From an uncultured Oscillospiraceae bacterium (GTDB taxonomy: Bacteria; Bacillota; Clostridia; Oscillospirales; Acutalibacteraceae): a stretch of 9,550 bases of DNA. The translations under genes and the position numbers were made by a program. This document shows, one piece after another, positions 7,129-9,550 of this stretch (positions are counted from its first letter, which is position 1; every line of letters begins with the position of its first letter). The notes under the pieces were generated by a model. That model was not told the DNA's origin. It ran no database searches and was given only the letters and a program-made list of their open reading frames with translations. The stretch is from assembly GCA_900549675.1 (NCBI GenBank), contig URPG01000058.1:1-9550 (forward strand), written 5' to 3'.

Positions 7129-7239
7129 ATGACATGTTCACAAAAAACAAATTATGAAGCAGTAAAAAAGATAATTTTATATAGATTGAAAACTAAATTA
7201 AAATCTAGTATAATAAAAATATCAGATTTTTGGTTTTAA
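7129..7239 (+). CDS. doubtful 36-residue ORF upstream of the oxidoreductase gene
   Basis: ATG 7129 follows GAGAGGG with good spacing and opens 36 codons beginning MTCSQKTNYEAVKK, a basic, soluble, helix-prone peptide of no family I recognise. An extended -10 (TGGTATAAA, 7086-7094) lies upstream. Against it, the strong promoter of the next gene (7186-7214) lies inside the ORF and the last codons are very A+T-rich. It may be chance, or the stub of a decayed gene. Confidence 0.15.
   Translation: MTCSQKTNYEAVKKIILYRLKTKLKSSIIKISDFWF
7186..7214 (+). promoter_or_regulatory. sigma-A promoter of the Gfo/Idh/MocA gene
   Basis: TTGAAA (7186-7191) and TATAAT (7209-7214) are separated by exactly 17 bases, one mismatch from consensus. 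The predicted start near 7221 gives a leader of about 50 bases before ATG 7273. The leader is A+T-rich and contains a small AAAAAT/ATTTTT repeat (7215-7231), with no riboswitch visible. Confidence 0.8.
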
Positions 7240-7272
7240 TTACGAAATAAACTAGAAATAAAGGAGAAAATT

Positions 7273-8274
7273 ATGCTGAATTTTGGAACAATAGGTTCTG
7301 GCTGGATTGCAGATGAATATATTAAGGGTGCAATAGATAGTGGATTTTGGGATTTAACAGCCGTATACTCACGTACGGAAGAACGTGCCAAGACATATGC
7401 AGAGAAACACAATGCACCTCATTATTTTACGGATATTCAAAAAATGGCAGAATCAGAAGTGATAGATGCCGTATATATTGCCAGCCCGAATGTCTTGCAT
7501 TACGAATACAGCAAAATCTTTTTGTCGCATAAAAAGCATGTGATTTGTGAAAAGCCATTGTGTGCACAGGCGGATAAAGTTTTAGAACTGCAAAAAATAG
7601 CGGAAGAAAATGGCGTAATTTTTTTAGAGGCTATTATGTTTATGCATCTGCCGCAAAGGGCAATTTTAGAAGAGGCCTTGTCAAAAATCGGTGATATTTC
7701 CTTTGCCAAAATTGATTTTTGCCAGCGTTCTTCCAAGCTGGAAGCTTATTTGGCGGGAGATTTGCCGAATATATTTAACCGCAAAATGGAAGCCGGTGCG
7801 CTTATGGATTTAGGGGTATACTGTGTTTATCCTGCTCTTCACTTTTTTGGCGAACCGCAGGACTTTTCGGTAGAGGTGCAAACCTTGCGGGGTGGGGCAG
7901 ATTGTACGGGCATTGTCAGCATGCAGTATCCCGGCAAAATGGTGGTTTTGACCTATTCAAAAGTGGGACAGGCCATGGCAGGCAGTGAATTTCAGGGCAG
8001 TCAAGGAACTGTATATGTGGATTCCATTTCCCGTTTGGCAGACATGATTTTAATGGATTCCACGGGAGAAAAAACACCTCTTTACGGTGACGAGGAAAAA
8101 TATAAGTTGATGGGATATGAAGCGGCGGATTTCTACCGTTATATCAGCAACCCCGAGCGCTATCAGGATGATTATCAAAAATGCCTGGCTGCCAGCCGTT
8201 CTGTCAGCACTTTTATGGAAAAAATCCGCTTGAAATCCGGCATTGTTTTTGAAAGCGACCGTATAGCTGAATGA
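7273..8274 (+). CDS. Gfo/Idh/MocA-family NAD(P)-dependent oxidoreductase
   Basis: A 333-residue cytosolic dehydrogenase of the Gfo/Idh/MocA family, whose members oxidise or reduce sugars, inositols and related alcohols with NAD(P). The N-terminal Rossmann fold begins at once with GTIGSGWIA (5-13, GxGxxA pattern). The family's EKP cofactor and catalytic motif is at 93-95 (ICEKPL), followed by EAIMFMHLP (119-127). The C-terminal substrate domain has GALMDLGVYCVYP (175-187), matching the D-x-G-x-Y signature typical of the dihydrodiol dehydrogenase-like branch; the substrate cannot be told. ATG 7273 follows AAGGAG six bases upstream. It has its own promoter and is flanked by unrelated genes, so it appears to be monocistronic; no sugar transporter or kinase is next to it to suggest a pathway. 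Confidence 0.92.
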   Translation: MLNFGTIGSGWIADEYIKGAIDSGFWDLTAVYSRTEERAKTYAEKHNAPHYFTDIQKMAESEVIDAVYIASPNVLHYEYSKIFLSHKKHVICEKPLCAQADKVLELQKIAEENGVIFLEAIMFMHLPQRAILEEALSKIGDISFAKIDFCQRSSKLEAYLAGDLPNIFNRKMEAGALMDLGVYCVYPALHFFGEPQDFSVEVQTLRGGADCTGIVSMQYPGKMVVLTYSKVGQAMAGSEFQGSQGTVYVDSISRLADMILMDSTGEKTPLYGDEEKYKLMGYEAADFYRYISNPERYQDDYQKCLAASRSVSTFMEKIRLKSGIVFESDRIAE

Positions 8275-8325
8275 ATGATGCGTCAATAAAAATTTCAAGA
8301 AAAGATAAAAATAAATTTAGCTTTC

Positions 8326-8368
8326 TTCCGCTGAAAATAGTCAGGAATTTTATGTTTTTCAGTGGGAA
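8326..8368 (+). terminator. imperfect stem-loop after the oxidoreductase gene
   Basis: TTCCGCTGAAAA (8326-8337) pairs with TTTTCAGTGGGAA (8356-8368): seven pairs, a small mismatch, then four more, around an 18-base loop. It is 52 bases after the stop and just ahead of the ylxM promoter. There is no T tract after it, so it is a poor intrinsic terminator; it may only protect the 3' end. No better terminator is visible in 8275-8373. Confidence 0.3.
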
Positions 8369-8373
8369 AATTG

Positions 8374-8402
8374 TTGACAAGTGAATATTTTTATAGTATA
8401 AT
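8374..8402 (+). promoter_or_regulatory. perfect-consensus sigma-A promoter for ylxM-ffh
   Basis: TTGACA (8374-8379), a 17-base A+T-rich spacer, and TATAAT (8397-8402) match the vegetative consensus exactly. The predicted start is near 8409, 42 bases before the ylxM start codon. Strong constitutive expression fits an essential secretion operon. Confidence 0.92.
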
Positions 8403-8407
8403 TTCAT

Positions 8408-8430
8408 CTGTAAAGAAAATGACTTTACAG
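8408..8430 (+). promoter_or_regulatory. perfect 8-bp stem-loop at the 5' end of the ylxM-ffh mRNA
   Basis: CTGTAAAG (8408-8415) and CTTTACAG (8423-8430) are exact reverse complements with a 7-base loop. The repeat begins at the predicted transcription start, so it would form a hairpin at the very 5' end of the message and end 6 bases before the AAGGAAG ribosome binding site. It could stabilise the mRNA, or act as a DNA operator over the start site. Confidence 0.6.
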
Positions 8431-8450
8431 TATAAAAAGGAAGTGACAAT

Positions 8451-8819
8451 TTGGCAAAGGATTTAAAAATCACTTTTTTGCTGGATTTTTACGGTGATAT
8501 GCTCACTGAAAAACAGCGTGAAGTTATTGAAGCCTACTATAACGAAGATTTGTCGCTTGCTGAAATTGCCGAAGATAAAGAAATCACCAGGCAGGGTGTA
8601 CGAGATGCCATCAAAAGAGCAGAAGCACAGCTCTTGGAAATGGAAGAACGCTTAGGTCTTGCAAAACGGTTTAAATCCGTGCAGGACGCTTTGACGATTA
8701 TTTGCGATTGCGCTTTGCGCATTCAAGAGATTAATCAAGACGGATTGAACCTGCCGGAAATCAATCAAAATGTGATTCAAATTATTGCCTGTGCAAGAGA
8801 TCTTGCTATGGAAGAATAA
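8451..8819 (+). CDS. ylxM: YlxM family helix-turn-helix protein, SRP-associated
   Basis: A 122-residue YlxM (p13-like) protein. The family signature LLDFYGDMLTEKQREVIEAYY (start of protein, residues 10-30) is followed by a sigma-70 region-4-like helix-turn-helix (about 33-56, LSLAEIAEDKEITRQGVRDA) and a predicted coiled helix to residue 70. Despite the DNA-binding look, YlxM is almost always next to ffh, and in streptococci it has been reported to act with the signal recognition particle. The start is TTG 8451: it gives the conserved MAKDL N-terminus and sits 7 bases after AAGGAAG. The rare start codon could hold expression below that of ffh. The stop is 21 bases before ffh, so the two share one transcript. 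Confidence 0.93.
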   Translation: MAKDLKITFLLDFYGDMLTEKQREVIEAYYNEDLSLAEIAEDKEITRQGVRDAIKRAEAQLLEMEERLGLAKRFKSVQDALTIICDCALRIQEINQDGLNLPEINQNVIQIIACARDLAMEE

Positions 8820-8840
8820 CAGTTAAAAAAGGAGAAAGCT

Positions 8841-9550
8841 GTGGCGTTTGAAGGTTTAGCAGAAAAGCTGAGTAACTCATTTAAAAAACTGAAAAATAAA
8901 GGCAAACTAAGCGAAAAAGACGTAAAAGATGCCATGCGTGAAGTGCGCTTGGCTCTTTTAGAGGCTGACGTTAACTATAAGGTTGCAAAAGATTTTTCTG
9001 CTTCTGTAGCAGAGCGTGCCATTGGCGAAAAGGTGATGGAAAGCCTTACGCCGGCACAGATGGTCATTAAAATCGTGAATGAAGAATTGGCGAATTTAAT
9101 GGGAGGCACACAAGAAAAACTAAAATCTCCCGCTCGTCCTCCGGCTGTCATTATGATGTGCGGTTTGCAGGGTGCCGGTAAAACCACTCATGCCGCTAAG
9201 CTTGCCAAAATGTTAAAGTCACAGGGACATCGTCCACTGTTGGTAGCCGGTGATATTTATCGCCCTGCTGCCATTAAGCAGCTGCAAGTGGTGGGAGAGC
9301 AAGCAGGGGCTTACGTGTTTGAAAAGGGCACACAAGACCCTGTAAAAACAGTTCAAGAGGCCATTCGCCATGCCAAAGACTATGGCAATGACTATGTGAT
9401 TGTAGATACTGCGGGCCGTTTGCAGATTGATGAAGAACTCATGGCGGAGCTGCACCGCATTAAAGACGCCGTGAATCCGACCGATATTCTGTTGGTGGTT
9501 GATTCTATGACAGGTCAAGAGGCAGTAAATGTTGCCCAAGCCTTTGACGA
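8841..9550 (+). CDS. ffh: signal recognition particle protein Ffh, 3'-truncated by the window edge
   Basis: The first 236 codons of Ffh (SRP54), the GTPase that with 4.5S/6S RNA binds signal sequences of nascent membrane and secreted proteins and delivers them to FtsY. The N domain helices span about 1-90, with the ALLEADVNY motif (38-46). The G domain follows: G1/P-loop GLQGAGKT (108-115), G2 with DIYRPAA (138-144), G3 DTAGR (189-193) and DSMTGQEAVNVA (221-232). G4 (TKLD), G5 and the signal-binding M domain lie beyond base 9550. The start is GTG 8841, six bases after AAAGGAG; MAFEGLAEKL is the usual N-terminus. Ala in the P-loop occurs in Firmicutes Ffh and is not a defect. The gene is open to the edge with no frameshift. 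Confidence 0.96.
   Translation, partial: MAFEGLAEKLSNSFKKLKNKGKLSEKDVKDAMREVRLALLEADVNYKVAKDFSASVAERAIGEKVMESLTPAQMVIKIVNEELANLMGGTQEKLKSPARPPAVIMMCGLQGAGKTTHAAKLAKMLKSQGHRPLLVAGDIYRPAAIKQLQVVGEQAGAYVFEKGTQDPVKTVQEAIRHAKDYGNDYVIVDTAGRLQIDEELMAELHRIKDAVNPTDILLVVDSMTGQEAVNVAQAFD

Noticed and set aside
7008..7130. Longer dockerin-protein reading starting at 7130 instead of 7010
   Set aside because: The added 40 residues are not a signal sequence, have no good ribosome binding site, and cover the putative promoter and operator. ATG 7010 has an ideal Shine-Dalgarno and begins the signal anchor.
9162..9185. Ffh P-loop GLQGAGKT with Ala instead of Ser as a possible defect
   Set aside because: The Ala form is found in Firmicutes Ffh proteins and keeps the essential Gly-Lys-Thr, so it is ordinary.

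Overview
The window reads as a low-to-moderate-GC Gram-positive (Firmicutes, class Clostridia) chromosome, probably from a gut- or rumen-type anaerobe. The evidence is the gene order nadD-yqeK-rsfS-leuS, the ylxM-ffh pair, AGGAGG-like ribosome binding sites, A+T-rich sigma-A promoters close to consensus, TTG and GTG starts, and a type-I-like dockerin, a domain found mostly in clostridial surface and cellulosome-like proteins. The exact genus cannot be told from the sequence alone.

Region 1 (1-3920, + strand) is a housekeeping operon. It holds the 3' part of nadD (NAD synthesis), yqeK (HD-domain Ap4A hydrolase family), rsfS (ribosomal silencing factor) and leuS (leucyl-tRNA synthetase), closed by a perfect 12-bp stem terminator at 3884-3920 that can work on both strands. 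The genes link NAD and dinucleotide metabolism to control of translation. A GC-rich hairpin with a poor T tract lies between rsfS and leuS.

Region 2 (3986-7010, mostly - strand) encodes two envelope proteins: a membrane-anchored GHL10-family glycoside hydrolase (relatives include YngK and the E. coli peptidoglycan glycosidase DigH/YddW), and a 484-residue membrane-anchored protein with a beta-rich, propeller-like ectodomain, a Pro/Thr linker and a C-terminal dockerin. Between them, on the + strand, is a 50-codon ORF that was too short for routine gene calling. It has one hydrophobic segment and a Lys-rich tail, and ends 4 bases from the dockerin gene's stop. A perfect 9-bp inverted repeat sits at the probable start of the dockerin transcript and looks like an operator.

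Region 3 (7186-8274, + strand) is a single Gfo/Idh/MocA-family NAD(P)-dependent oxidoreductase behind a near-consensus promoter.

Region 4 (8374-9550, + strand) is the start of the SRP operon: a perfect consensus promoter, a perfect 8-bp stem-loop at the expected 5' end of the mRNA, ylxM, and the first 236 codons of ffh, which runs off the window.

I found no RNA gene, insertion sequence, prophage gene, CRISPR array or recognised defence system. Most of the window is ordinary core genome. The parts worth a second look are the dockerin protein with its putative operator, and the unannotated small ORF beside it.
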